The notes: generated by a model from the sequence alone, not told the origin. A stretch of 64,000 bases of DNA from Catonia carolina (GCA_035578175.1 JAQMRL010000008.1:10143963-10207962), one strand, 5' to 3'; positions 1-10,960 are shown, numbered from the stretch's first letter. Translations and numbers: made by a program.

Positions 1-52
1 GCCCTGAAAAGTGCCGTTTAAGCGGTGGTCGTCTTGATGGGAAGCGTCGGTC

Positions 53-446
53 GTAGTCGTCGTGGCGGTCGAGGAGCTTAGCGACACGGCGTGTAGTCGT
101 CCAGCGGAGACATCATCTTCTTCCCTCGCAGTAGTCGTCGTGGCGGTCGAGGAGCTTAGCGACACGGCGTGTAGTCGTCCAGCGGAGACATCATCTTCTT
201 CCCTCGCAGTAGTCGTCGTGGCGGTGGAGGAGCTTAGTGACACGGCGTGTAGTCGTCCAGCGGAGACATCATCTTCTTCCCTCGCAGTAGTCGTCGTGGC
301 GGTCGAGGAGCTTAGCGACACGGCGTGTAGTCGTCCAGCGGAGACATCATCTTCTTCCCTCGCAGTAGTCGTCGTGGCGGTCGAGGAGCTTAGCGACACG
401 GCGTGTAGTCGTCCAGCGGAGACATCATCTTCTTCCCTCGCAGTAG
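53..446 (+). repeat. 78-bp minisatellite, five copies
   Basis: Five head-to-tail copies of a 78-bp GC-rich unit start at 53, 131, 209, 287 and 365. The copies are nearly identical; the third carries a few substitutions (GGAGGAGCTTAGTGAC variant). Because 78 is a multiple of three, one frame stays open through the array (62-484) and encodes a 26-residue repeat rich in Ser, Val and Ala. I do not recognise this peptide, and the open frame can be explained by the period alone. A GC-rich retrotransposon 5' UTR or a CpG-rich promoter region are possible origins. Confidence 0.9.
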
Positions 447-1023
447 TGCGTCGATGGCTGCTTCGTCGGGTCCGGTGGGTGTAAGACTCGGTCGAGGGAC
501 CGCTGTGGGAATCGCTCGCGGCAGCGGGCGATGACGGTCCGGTCGACGGCTTACGGTGACGGGTCGGCGAGTGGAAGCATCATCTTCTCTCTTGCGGGGT
601 CGTTGATTAGTCTTCGCTGGAGTCCGGTAGCCGTGTTGTCGATGGTAGACATCTTGTCTGCATTCTGGATCGGAATTGAGTCTCTGGGCTCAGTGTAGCG
701 CTCTTTATAGTTGCTGAGAGCGCTGTGGTAGAGGGCGGTTATTGGTATGGCCTTGATGACAAAAACCTCTGTCGGTACGCAGCCGAAGGCTTTGTCGGTA
801 CGCCGCTAAAGGGCCTACCACTCCTATCGGAACTATTGGCGGCTCCCTCTATCGCTACATCGGAAGCTTTGATAGCCGGCAGCACGGTACTTAATCAAAG
901 GGGACGACGGTGACAAACCGTAAAAATTTTCTATTGTAAATTTTGTAAAATATCAAGAATTATGTTTTGACCGAAAACTAACTAGGAGTACCTGTATTAA
1001 ACATAATCGATTACTTCTTTAAT
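447..1023. other. GC-rich flank without recognised gene, passing into A/T-rich DNA
   Basis: The GC-rich composition of the minisatellite continues to about 910 and then changes abruptly to A/T-rich sequence. A 62-codon frame at 725-913 (+) exists but has no motif I recognise. I cannot tell whether this is host DNA or the 5' part of an element. Confidence 0.4.
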
Positions 1024-1318
1024 GTTGTTTAGGTCATCAGCCGAAAGGCTGGTTTGAATCTCTAGAGGATTTACTGAGTAAAACGAGGAGTGAGGTGGTT
1101 TACAATTGCCTTCCTCATTGAGTGGAAAAGCCTGCTTATCAGCTTGCCAGGCCTTCTTAAAAACATCTACTTTCTACCCTGCAAATGACTACACTTCATT
1201 CACCTCAGGATCTGGCTGTATAATGAAATTCATTACTCTCAGAGGAGATAACTGTGACTAGTGTCTTTTACAACTCTAGCTCTTCTGTTCTTAAATGTTT
1301 CAGTCATATAGTTGGCAG
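1024..1318 (-). repeat. SINE-M copy, 5'-truncated
   Basis: The + strand starts GTTGTTTAGGTCATCAGCC, the reverse complement of the SINE-M 3' end, and runs into the middle of the element (TTCAGTCATATAGTTGG) before similarity stops. The hairpin 5' end is absent, as expected for incomplete reverse transcription. Confidence 0.8.
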
Positions 1319-1359
1319 ATTCATAGTAAGGAATATGAATGTTCATAGTTGAAGAGTAT

Positions 1360-2110
1360 TAGAAACTCACTCTTTCAAGCTAAACTAGGCTCTGTAGAGA
1401 AAAATCTCAACTATAAAAGTTGTACATCTTTTAATTTCCTATAAATTTGATTTATATATTTTGTCGTAAAACGCATACTACGGCCGAAATCTTAAAAAAA
1501 TCCATTTTTTACAATTTTTATGTATTTTTATGAAAAAACCCAAGAAAATCACTAATTACCACTAAGCGTTATACAAATAAATGTTAGGAATAAAATCTGT
1601 AGGTTTTTAAATTTTCTACAACTTTGTTTTTGTAAGCTTTTGCCTTAAAATGTATAGCTATTTAGGCGGAAATCTTAATTTTAACTTTTTTTCTACGAGA
1701 GCACAGCCGCCCCAAGAATTTCAGAAAGCAAGGCATCTACCCTATCTTGTAGAGCATAAAAAACTGTGGTATATTAGGCGATTTAAAAAAAATCGTATGA
1801 GCCGTTTTTGAGAAAATCGCAAAAAAGTGAAAAATTACACGAAAAAACTACTACTTCCGATTGATCGATTTTGATGAAAATGTTTGCGTCGAGTCCTCTA
1901 ATTTAATTTTCACGATTCAATTTTTCGTACATATTCCGTTCTTTAGATATTTTTTTCACATACACACAGACCAATCGCTGAAAACATTTTTTTTTTGGGT
2001 TCAGGGGGTCTGAAAACGAGTGTACATCCGGTAAAAACTCGATTTAAAAAAATTGACATGAGAGCAATACTTTTTCCTTCCTGTATATTCATGTAGGTAA
2101 GATAAAATAA
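1360..2110 (+). mobile_element. HL1 (Helentron/HINE-like), 5'-truncated old copy
   Basis: Similarity begins at the internal AAACTAGGCTCTGTAGAG block and runs to the 3' end near TCATGTAGGTAAGATAAAAT. The (CA)n tract is reduced to ACATACACACAGACC. The terminal hairpin and subterminal repeat are degenerate, so this is an old copy. Confidence 0.75.
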
Positions 2111-2816
2111 CAATATGTAGTAATATTTTTTCTTTGATCAGAACCTGAGGACTATGGTTACTTGAAGTTCTGCGAAAAAAATATCGATTTGCCGCCCGTA
2201 TTTAGTTCGTACAAATGATTAATTAGTTGTCCGCTTCAGATAGCCAACTAATTTATAAAACTAAACTTTAAAGTATTGAGCAAAGACGGTAGCTTTGTTA
2301 TTAAAATTATAGAAAAAGTTAACACGCAACTTATATTTTACACTTATGGTAAAAAAAAACATATATTTTACCGGTGTTTTTTTTTTAAAAACATAACTTA
2401 TCGTTCATGTCAAGAAGATCATGGATGTTTTGCGTAAATAATCCACAGGTATATAAATTATGTTTATGTTTAAACAGAACCTTATGTTTCTCGTTCTAAA
2501 AATAGTTAAACACAATCTTATTAAACAAATTTATTACTTTAAAAAAAACCTGTTTTTTTTTTTTGTGTGTGTATTTTATTATGGTATCTAGGGTGCAGTC
2601 AGGTACACGAGTTAACAACTTTTAAAAATATGTTGTAAGGTGAAAAATTATTCTTACCTTGCCATGTTAATTACAGTATACCGTACAGTGTAAGTTGTAT
2701 CCTTTTAAAATGTTATATATTTTTTAAATGACTGCTTTTGATTTAACTTAAGACTATCGATCATTTTATTCAATACATATAATATATCGATTTTTACTTT
2801 CTCTTGTCTTCATTAG
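2111..2816. other. A/T-rich DNA, nothing recognised
   Basis: Homopolymer-rich A/T sequence with no frame, RNA gene or repeat family that I can match to the rest of the window. Confidence 0.5.
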
Positions 2817-2983
2817 TCCGGTCCGTTGGTGTAGTGGTTAGCGCAAGTGGATTCTACGCCGGAGTCCCGGGTTTGATTCCCGGTCAGTCTGGCATTTTTT
2901 CATCATTCGTCTACATCTATTAGACTTCTCACCCTCTGCATTAGCAGTAATTGTAAAACCGTCGGACGTAAAACCATAAAAAT
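2817..2983 (+). repeat. SINE-V copy with tRNA-like head type 1
   Basis: The head has an A-box-like TTGGTGTAGTGGTTAGCGC and a B-box-like GGGTTTGATTCCCGG at tRNA spacing. It is followed by a body and a tail containing CTGCATTAGCAGTAATTG and GTCGGACGT. The same tail occurs in five other places, four behind a different head, so this is a tRNA-derived SINE rather than a functional tRNA gene. The acceptor ends do not pair properly and the copy ends in A-rich sequence. Confidence 0.85.
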
Positions 2984-3007
2984 ATTTTCTTCTTATACCA
3001 GAAACAA

Positions 3008-3176
3008 TTTTTTTTTGTTTAACGTCCGACTGTTCTGCAATTACTGCTAATGCAGACGGTGAAAGATGAAATTATTTTATGTAACGTATGAAAATATGCC
3101 GTGCCTGAATGGGATTCGAACCCAAGACCGCATGATGAGAGGCGAGCACGTTACCAACTACGCCAATGTGGCCGGC
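3008..3176 (-). repeat. SINE-V copy with head type 2 and target-site duplication
   Basis: On the minus strand the element begins GCCGGCCACATTGGCGTAG, carries a B box GGGTTCGAATCCCATTC, and ends GGACGTTAAAC followed by A residues. It is flanked by a perfect 13-bp direct repeat, ATACCAGAAACAA, at 2995-3007 and 3177-3189. That proves a discrete retrotransposition event and fixes both element ends. Confidence 0.95.
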
Positions 3177-3318
3177 ATACCAGAAACAAACACCCGGTAT
3201 AGCCTAATGAAGACAATTTGTTTTCAGTAGTTTTCAGTGAAATTTACCTTTTGTTTCATTTTCAATAAAAACGAATATTTGAAACATGCAATCATTTTAT
3301 TTTTAACTTTATTTCTAA

Positions 3319-3555
3319 CCCACCGGGTTGGTCTAGAGGTAAAGTCGTCGCCAAAATCAGCTGTTTAACAGCTGATTTTTGGAGACGAAGGTTCCTGGTT
3401 CAAATCCTAGTGAAGGTAGTTACTTTTATACGGATTTAAATACTAGACAGTGGTTACCGGTGTGCTTTGATGGTTGGGGTTCAATTAACAATACTCTCTC
3501 AGGAATGGTCGACCTGGGTCTGTACAAGACTACACTTCATTTACACTTCATTTAT
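3319..3555 (+). repeat. SINE-P copy, 3'-truncated
   Basis: The tRNA-like head has an A box GGTTGGTCTAGAGGTAAAG and a B box GGTTCCTGGTTCAAATCC. Between them, where the anticodon arm should be, lies a perfect 27-bp palindrome (3353-3379, 13-bp arms AAAATCAGCTGTT, one central base). The body (GACAGTGGTTACCGG, TTTGATGGTTGGGG) matches four other copies. The A-rich tail is missing and SINE-W sequence follows. The 64-codon frame within it is a by-product of the repeat. Confidence 0.9.
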
Positions 3556-3562
3556 ACATTAC

Positions 3563-3725
3563 CGCCTCCCTGACGTACTGGATAGCGCGCAAGCCTACCT
3601 AGCGGAGGTCGCCGGTTTGATTTCCGGCTAAAGTCTAAAAATTATTACGTACCAAAACCCATCATTACAGTTTCTTAATCCACCGTAGTCACTAATACAA
3701 CTACCGTATTAGACTTTGATCAAAT
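3563..3725 (+). repeat. SINE-W copy (tRNA-like head)
   Basis: A tRNA-like segment with B box GCCGGTTTGATTTCCGGC is followed by AAACCCATCATTACAG and a diverged tail related to the copies at 26365-26915 and 58574-58765. The internal regions of the copies are only moderately alike. Confidence 0.65.
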
Positions 3726-4772
3726 CGGTAATTGGTAAAAACAAGTTTTTTAGGTTAAGGGAATCTGAAACATGTATTGCTTGTGAAAAGTCGATTTGGA
3801 AACATCTATATGAAAATAATAAGGTGCAAAAGAAAGTAAAATTGGCCTAAAAAAAAAACTAGAAACATAACCTAAATGACAAACGAATTGAAATTTTGTA
3901 TTCTATCATAAAATATTTTTCGATGAACTTCATATTCCTGTCTAGAATATGAATGTAACAAGCAGAAAATTTAAAATTACACAATCGGTTCAAAACAAAA
4001 AAAAAGTTAGATACTAAAATATATATAAATTTATTTTGAACGTGTTACATCACATGTCAAAAATAATTCGTTTTTGTATAACTGTCAATTTTTAATATAC
4101 ATCCTAAATTTTTTACGTAATTACGATGAATATTTTAATAAAATTCTATTGTTCATCGACGCAAAATTTAATCGTGATAAAAATTGATTTATTATCTTTA
4201 TAAAAAAAATATCATCCGCGTATAGTATAATTTAAAATATAACGACTTAAGAATAACAATTTAAAAAAAAAATTCAGCAACAGATGTATATATTAAAATT
4301 CTACATTGGGTTATAAAATAACGAAACAATTTTACAATTTTTTTTATAAAAGAGTACCTACGATTAATTTACCGACTATTAAAAAAAAACAAAATAAAAA
4401 CCTGAAATGTAGGCTATGCTTGGTTTTTTTTACAGATTATTAGCTAATTGTCAACAAGTATTAACAAGCGGGGTAAAGATTCCTATAAAAATAAAAAAAA
4501 GTGACTCAGTTTGCTAACTAGACAATTACCGGCATTTAAAATTTAAAGAAAATTTAACTACAGTTTATTGACCTTCAGTGAACTTTAGATTTTAAAATTT
4601 ATTGAAATTTTAAAGATGTACCTAAGCCAGTTTTAGAGAACATATTCTGAACATATTGATACGAGCTGAAAAATATGTTTAACAAATTTCTATACGGACT
4701 GCATCATAACAAACCAACACAAAACAAAATTTATAGTATTATCCAACAGGAAAAACAGCGTTGTAAATCTAA
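3726..4772. other. A/T-rich DNA, nothing recognised
   Basis: About 1 kb of A/T-rich sequence with many poly-A runs. No conserved frame or known repeat is visible. Confidence 0.5.
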
Positions 4773-4925
4773 TGGTAAACAATACACGTATTGAAATACA
4801 CAAAATAAATATCTAGGTACAATAATAGATGAACAACGGTCAATCGATAGAGATAACACAGATAGAAATAGCGATGAGCACGTTTATCAAAATTAAAAAA
4901 TTACTTAGTAATTGGAAAGTAGAAT
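4773..4925 (+). pseudogene. LINE reverse-transcriptase thumb fragment
   Basis: Translation gives YLGTIIDEQRS and, after a frameshift, STFIKIKKLLSNW. Both are typical of the region just C-terminal to the palm of RTE/Jockey-type reverse transcriptases (KYLGxxI ... A/S-F-xKxKxLL). Only about 50 residues remain and the frame is broken. It is a scrap of a 5'- and 3'-truncated non-LTR retrotransposon. Confidence 0.65.
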
Positions 4926-5270
4926 AACACTGGTCTGCAAAAAAAAGAAAGTTTTTTCTCCTTGGACTTTAATGGGTGATCAATAGGTATCTTGACCCCC
5001 TGAATCCAAATCTGACCTCCGTTTCTCTCTATCACCCACCGTTTTTGAGGGCCCCCAGAAATTCTCGAAAAAAACACCTAAAAGCGGTTATTCCTAATAA
5101 AGCGAAGGACGGGGGGAGGTTGTAAGTACCCCCTCCTCCCCTCCATAGAAAATGTTATCTCAGTGCACGCACCCTTATGCATGAAGACCGAAGGGGGAGG
5201 GGTGATATCACCGTTAGTTCAGAAGTGTGGCAGGGTGGGAAGCCGGACCAAGTGTTAGTGTTAGCTCAGT
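4926..5270. other. G/C-patchy spacer upstream of a degenerate coding fragment
   Basis: The stretch holds G- and C-runs (GGACGGGGGGAGG, CCCCCTCCTCCCC) and no recognised frame. It directly precedes the coding-like piece at 5271 and may be an intron or upstream part of the same relic. An AG sits just before the open frame. Confidence 0.35.
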
Positions 5271-5513
5271 GAAAATTATGTTGAACTCGTCGAAGAATTG
5301 ATATCTGCATACGAGTCGATGGGTTGCAACATGTTATTAAAATTGCACCTTTTATACGCACATTTGCCTGAAAGGGTGCCTGAAAGGGATTCGAACCCAA
5401 GACCGCATGATGAGAGGCGAGCACGTTACCAACGAGACATAGACAGAGTACACAAGCATTTCAACTATGGATATACCGACGTATGCTGCGACTGTCATGC
5501 ACCGAAAGGATAA
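5271..5513 (+). pseudogene. Fragment of a multicopy uncharacterised ORF, interrupted by a SINE head
   Basis: The frame starting at 5271 reads ENYVELVEELISAYESMGCN, then a Leu-rich KLHLLYAHLPE segment. From memory this matches a repeated uncharacterised ORF found in many insect and some cnidarian genomes, in which E-x-MGC-(N/R)-M-SLK-x-H-x-LxxHL is conserved. At 5375-5434 a SINE-V head is inserted without creating a stop, and coding-like sequence resumes as RDIDRVHKHF. A TAG lies three codons upstream. It is a relic of a mobile or multicopy gene, not an active one. Confidence 0.45.
5375..5434 (-). repeat. SINE-V head type 2, head only
   Basis: About 60 bp match only the tRNA-like head (GGTAACGTGCTCGCCTCTC and the B box GGGTTCGAATCCC on the minus strand). 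The SINE tail is absent. It lies within the coding-like fragment 5271-5513 and keeps its frame open. Confidence 0.75.
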
Positions 5514-5599
5514 CGAATGAGGTGGTTCTAGATCGGATGTGCAAGGATAAAATTTGTCCTATTGTTGTTAAACGGTATTTAATACCGTTTGCTGCAACT

Positions 5600-5760
5600 A
5601 ATTATGCAAGGCAAAATAGCGGGGTCGAGAAGTGAAGGGAGAAGAAGAATATCATGGCTGAAAAACCTACGTGATTGGTGTCACTGCTCCTCTGAGGTTT
5701 TGTTTAGGCTGCAGTATTGAAGATCGGAAAAGCCTGTATGATCGCCAACCTCTGTTAGAA
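5600..5760 (+). pseudogene. LINE C-terminal fragment (GRRRISWLKNLRDW type)
   Basis: One frame reads GRRRISWLKNLRDWCHCSSE and then LFRLQY. This matches the C-terminal tail of the LINE family also seen at 9336-9895, 22966-23190 and 36653-37238. The upstream reverse transcriptase is missing and the frame is broken. Confidence 0.6.
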
Positions 5761-5832
5761 GATGGCTCCGAAGAAAAATATACCCGAGTAAAGTCAGGAC
5801 GGGCAGCTTGCTTATTATAAATAGACAATTGT

Positions 5833-6222
5833 GTTGTTTAGGTCATCAGCCAAAAGGCTGGTTTGAACCTGTAGAGGTTTTACTCAGTAAAACGAGAACT
5901 GAAGTGGTTTACCATTGCCTTCCTCACTGAGTGTAAAAGTACTCTTATCAGCATGCCGAGCCCTCTGAAAAGCACATATTTTCCACTCTGTAAATGACAT
6001 CTTCACTTCATTCACCACAGGGTCTAGCTGCATAATGAAATTCATTACTTTCAGAGGAGATAATTGTGACTAGTGTCTTTTACACCTCTACCTCTTCTGT
6101 TCATAAATGATTCAGTCATTTAATTGGCTGACCATGTGATAAGAAACAGAACTATTTATTTTAGCCCTGCAACAAACAGATTGAGTGTACATAATTTGAC
6201 ACTCTACCTGTCTGTTTTGGGC
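5833..6222 (-). repeat. SINE-M copy, nearly full length
   Basis: The reverse complement runs from GCCCAAAACAGACAGG through the hairpin 5' end and central region to CGGCTG/GGCTGATGACCTAAACAAC. Both ends are present. A clear target-site duplication is not visible; only a short TAGACA match flanks it. Confidence 0.85.
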
Positions 6223-7326
6223 AGAATTAGACACTAAGAACTGTAAATAGATACTGTACTATCTTAGGCATTTAATGTCTCCTATACTTATTTCTGTATA
6301 AAAACCCACATTGGGAAAGCTCTATAGCCTACACATTTTTAAGGATTGTAACATCTGTAAAATATGTTACATTGTTTTGGTATTCGAACTGTTTTCCTGT
6401 TTTTGCTACTTGACTGTGCGCTGATACTATCTATTGGTAGTTTAATGTACTACGTGTAGGAGAATTCGTTTTTGGTTGATCGTCGTACCGTTAGGCAGAG
6501 TGCTGTCGCCAGCTGACTGCCTTCCTCTTTTGTCTGTGCTTATGTAATGGCCGCGATGGTTAGTTGGGTTATTATGTATTCGTAATATTTTATTCTAGTC
6601 TTTTCGGTTTTTTAACATGTTCTGTATTTTTACGCCTATTAATTTGGTGAGTATTTGTATTCATTTATTTTCATTTTGCAAATGCTGAGAACTCTTTATA
6701 GAATGAATAATATTGTTTTTGTAATTTTGGGTGTGGCCCTGCTGAGCCTACACATATATTTCGTTATTTTCCTTGTTGAAAATTCTGTAAAATTTAACAA
6801 AAAAACAAAAGAATTATATTTTGTAATTTGTATAAAACGAATTTATAATGTAAACTTTAATTCCTTATTTTAATCTAATGGCTGTAATCGGCTGCAATTA
6901 GTAATTAATTTAAAATTAACCTTGATTTGTAATACTACCGATTTAAGAGTTCTGATCGTTTGCTGGTTATTTGATTATAGATCACACCGTAAAGTGTAAA
7001 TTTTTAAGAAACTTATTTTATGTAAACTCTGTTTTTTGTATTTGTTTTATTTCAACAAATCTGTTTTTGTATATTATATTATATTAATGCAAGTTGGATT
7101 TTGTCCAATGCAGGGTTCAAGTTGTGGGTTGAAATAATTATTTTGAGGATGCTGGAATTATGAGGAAATAATGCTGAAAGATACTTTAATAACCAGAACA
7201 AAAAAAAAGGTCAATGGCTATAAAATGAACGGTTGAAATTTCATCAACAAGCTCTAACCAGTCTTTTAACCAACATAATGTTCCATACCATCTACTACAA
7301 TCATGATGTGCTGCTCATTTAAAAAA
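6223..7326. other. A/T-rich DNA, nothing recognised
   Basis: About 1.1 kb of T- and A-rich sequence. A 72-codon frame at 6655-6873 (+) is Phe/Leu/Ile-rich, as expected from composition, and has no supporting feature. Confidence 0.5.
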
Positions 7327-8095
7327 AATCTGGTGTGAAACACTCGCACAACTTTCTCTTGCCAGTGGAAATAATTAACAATAAACCTAACATTATTAAT
7401 AAAATATTAGAAATAAACAAAGAAACTAACCTCAAAAACATAACCTTATTTTAATCATGAGTGAATGATGCAAAATGAAAATCAACCTCAGTTTGGCTTA
7501 GAAATACGGAAAATCACTCTTTCTCTCTAAACTAGGCTCTGTAGAGAAAAATGCTTTAAATAAAAGTTGTAGATCTTTTAATTTTATATAATTTAAATTA
7601 TATACACTTTTGTCGTAAAATGATAAAATTGATTAAAAAAATCAATTTTTCACACATTTTCGTGAGAAAAAAACAGAAAATCGCAAATTACCGCTAAACT
7701 AAGCGTTATACAAAAAATTGTTTGAAATAAAAGTTGTAGAATTTTCAATTCTCTACAACTTTTATTATATAAAGTTTTGCGCTAAAATGCATATTAAAGC
7801 TGTAATCTTAAAAAAACAACGTTTTTACGTGAAAACAGCCTCACCCAGAATATCAGCAAACATGACGCCTACCCTATCTTGTAGAGAACAAAAAATTGAG
7901 TAAACCAGGCGATTTTAAAAAAAATCGTAGGACCAGTTTTTGAGAAAATCGCAAAAAAGTGAAAAATTACACGAATAAACTACCGCTTCCGGTTGACCGA
8001 TTTTGATGAAAATGTTCGTGTCGAGTCCGGTAGTGGTATGTAACTTAAGTTTCAAGTTTCAAGTTCGTACAATGTTCCGTTCTTGAGATATTCTG

Positions 8096-8148
<53 letters not shown>

Positions 8149-8389
8149 GCGCACGCACGCACGCGCGCACACGCACGTGCACACACACGCACACACACAC
8201 CCACCCACACACGCACGCACGCACACACGCACGTACGCACGCACGCACACACAGACCAATCGCTAAAAACATGTTTTTTGGGTTCAGGGGGTCTGAAAAC
8301 GTATAGATCCGGTGAAAACTCGATTTCGAAAAATCGACATGAAAACAATACTTTCCTTCCTATATATTCATATAGGCAAGAAGAAAAAT
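7327..8389 (+). mobile_element. HL1 (Helentron/HINE-like), near full length
   Basis: It starts ATCTGGTGTGAAACACTC, has the 13-bp subterminal repeat ACTTTCTCTTGCC near the left end and ends after the CCTATAT/ATATAGG hairpin. The CA tract is expanded to about 150 bp, making this one of the longest copies. Translated frames in the tract (Cys/Val and His/Thr repeats) are artefacts. Confidence 0.85.
8097..8253. repeat. (CA)n/(CGCA)n microsatellite inside HL1
   Basis: An uninterrupted (CA)n run of about 45 bp is followed by mixed CGCA, CGCG and CCCA units. The tract sits where all HL1 copies carry CA repeats, between GATATTCTGTT and AGACCAATCGCTAAA. Confidence 0.95.
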
Positions 8390-9335
8390 TCAGGAACATG
8401 GTGATATAATGTTTATTTAAAATCTGTCTCAACATCACTCCGGTATGTTTCTAAATTTATTTTATTTTTAATACTTAAATATCCAAATTCATCTGGACAG
8501 TTTGATGAAGCAGTCTTACAAGTATGAGTGTGTATACAACCTGCACATTTACATTCAACAAACTTTTTTAAAAGAACGTTAAATATACTCTACAATCCTC
8601 AAGTTTTCATTTGTTTCGGCTGGACTTTTTTATTTTTTTTTACTTTTTATTAAAACTAATTATATATTAATTGTTATATTTTTTTTTTTTAATAGTCATC
8701 CATGTAACGTCAACGATTAGTACAATCAATATTTCTTTGAAATGGTTATTACTTGTATTATTCTTGAAAATTTAAGTAAACCGTATATTGAAATACTACT
8801 AACAGTAGTGTAATATGTTTGCGCCATTATTCAAAAACCTTAGTATTATAAAAATTGCGATTTAATATAAATTTATTTAAGGCTTTATCCTTTTGTTTTG
8901 TAGTAAAGCAAATGAATATTATTCTATTTTTGTTATTGATTTCTGAATATTTTTTTTGCAACTTAGTTTAATTAATGGTACCTAAGTAATGTTTACTTAT
9001 TCAAATGATTATTATACTAACGTTAGTAACCAAAATTTTGGAGAATGAATATTGTTAAAATTATTTTTAGTAAGCAAAATTTTGATATTAAATATTCAAC
9101 AAATTTATTCTTCTGCAAGTAAAATTTATTGTCACAAAACTGAGCCTTATATATATATGTATATTGGAAATTTAAAATTGCCATTTGTTAATTATTGTTT
9201 AAGTGAAATTTATTATAATTAAACTTTGTTATTACAGACCAAATTATTTTGTTTATTTATAACATATCACCACAGCAATCACATTTGTGTCATGCTTCTA
9301 TTGTTATTTAATTTAAGTTCTTGTTTCATCCCCGC
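8390..9335. other. A/T-rich DNA, nothing recognised
   Basis: Low-complexity A/T-rich sequence with a short (TA)n near 9150. No frame or repeat family is recognised. Confidence 0.5.
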
Positions 9336-9895
9336 CAATTTTGTTCTGGTGCATAGGTTATGCACATGAGCAAAGGGATGGTAACAGGATGAGCTATATC
9401 TTCAAGAGCTATAATCTCACTTTTGATTTTAAAATAAGGCTCCTGCGATGCTACATCTTCGCCGTCCGCTTTCATGGGGTAGAGTCTTGGATCTTAAATG
9501 AGACCATCACAAAGAAATTGCATGCGTTCGAGATGTGGCTGTACCGAAGAATTCTTAAAACTCCTTGGACTGTGCTAATGACCAATGCCAAAGTTCTGCG
9601 AAAGATAAGAAAGCACCCGGAAGTTTTGGCAACCATCAAAACACGTAAATTAAACAGTGGGTCATATTATGCTGAACGAACTTAGATATGACTTGCTTCA
9701 GTGTATTTTGGAGGGTAAGATCTTCGGAGAAGAAAAAGGATATTATGGTTAAAAATTTTTAGAAGACCTGGTTCAATAAAACCTATCCACAACTCTTTCG
9801 TATTGTTGATGGTAAAGTGAGAATTTCCATGATGATCCCTACCATTCGTAACGGATAGGCACGTTAAAAAGAAGAATACTTCTGTAAGCATTTCA
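9336..9895 (+). pseudogene. 5'-truncated LINE, reverse-transcriptase C-terminal region
   Basis: The frame at 9341-9685 reads SYNLTFDFKIRLLRCYIFAV, then ESWILNETITKKLHAFEMWL and YRRILKTPW. This is the conserved region after the RT thumb in a widespread insect LINE family (CYVFSxLLYGxExWTL...FEMWxYRRILKI). Past the stop, other frames continue with RYDLLQCILEGKI-like sequence and end TIRNG. The palm domain and endonuclease are missing. It belongs to the same family as 36653-37238, with indels. Confidence 0.85.
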
Positions 9896-10739
9896 TCGAT
9901 TTGTTAGATACACTAAAAAACTGCGTAATAGGCTAAGAAACTAATGTACAAAATAAACTAAAACCAAATGATACAGACTAAAATTCTAGAATGAATAAAG
10001 TAAGATATAAAAATATTAATATGATAAGTTATTTAAACATTCACGGCTAGCTTAATAACCTAATTTTGGAACTGATCTCTAAAAGTGAGTGTAAATTCAA
10101 CCCGAGGGACATTTCACAAATTACGTACAAAAATTATGACCGCCGTAAAAAAGTTTTAGACGTGAATCTATTTCAGCAGAAGTAAGCCAGCTTAGCCTAT
10201 TAAAATCTAACAACCGACGTTGCTGGACCCAAAAATAAAGCGGTTATATTTTTCATCTCCGCTTTCTAAAAAGTAATCAACTTTTTTATCATTCAATTTA
10301 CCAAATAATATTTTAAATATTAATTTACATTTTTATACATCAATAGTTGGTGGTCATTAAAAGAATATTCCGTCAAATTTTAAGTAAGGATACATAACTT
10401 AAACATTTTATTTTATTCATAAAATAATGTACTTTAAGCAGGACGAAATAAATCAAAATTTTTAACGCTTTATTTCCAAATTTGGAGGCTTATTGACAAC
10501 TTAGAATACACAATTTGGGCTTCCGCCTGTCCTGTTAGCTTGGAATTTTCTCTTAAATTTCAATGAACTAACGATGTTTTTAATACTTGAAGTTAATGAA
10601 CTAACTGTATAAACAAACAGCGTTAAATTGATTCTGTAAATTCATATTTAGTTAATTCTTCTGATATATTTAAAGTAGCCTCTTGGCTAGCTAGTCAATC
10701 GGTTAACAAAAACTCGTTCTTAATAAGCCGATTTAATTC
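9896..10739. other. A/T-rich DNA, nothing recognised
   Basis: No conserved frames or known repeats are visible between the LINE fragment and the SINE-like segment near 10740. Confidence 0.5.
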
Positions 10740-10860
10740 GTAATAGGTGTAGTACTTTGTGTGCAACCTTCAAAATGGAAAGCCCGTGTTCGACTCCCGC
10801 CAAGGATCTGGAAATGATTCATGCGAAATGTGATAAAAAATACGAGGAATAATTTTATTA
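10740..10860 (+). repeat. Possible tRNA-like SINE fragment
   Basis: GTGTTCGACTCCCG resembles a B box, and ATAGGTGTAGTACTTTG upstream could be a decayed A box. Only one copy is present in the window, so this rests on the B-box match alone. Confidence 0.3.
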
Positions 10861-10960
10861 CGATAAAACCTCTGACGTTCCATATGGAGTAAAGTGGGAG
10901 CTAATAAAGCTCACCTTATGCAGACCGCTATTTAAGGAGCTTAGATTGATTACAGTTTTC

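Noticed and set aside
2817..2892. Free-standing tRNA gene
   Set aside because: The A and B boxes are tRNA-like, but the acceptor arms do not pair and the segment continues into the SINE-V tail found at other loci.
8045..8438. Long frames rich in Cys/Val or His/Thr over the CA tract
   Set aside because: They are translations of a dinucleotide repeat inside HL1. Similar frames appear in every HL1 with a long tract and have no protein features.
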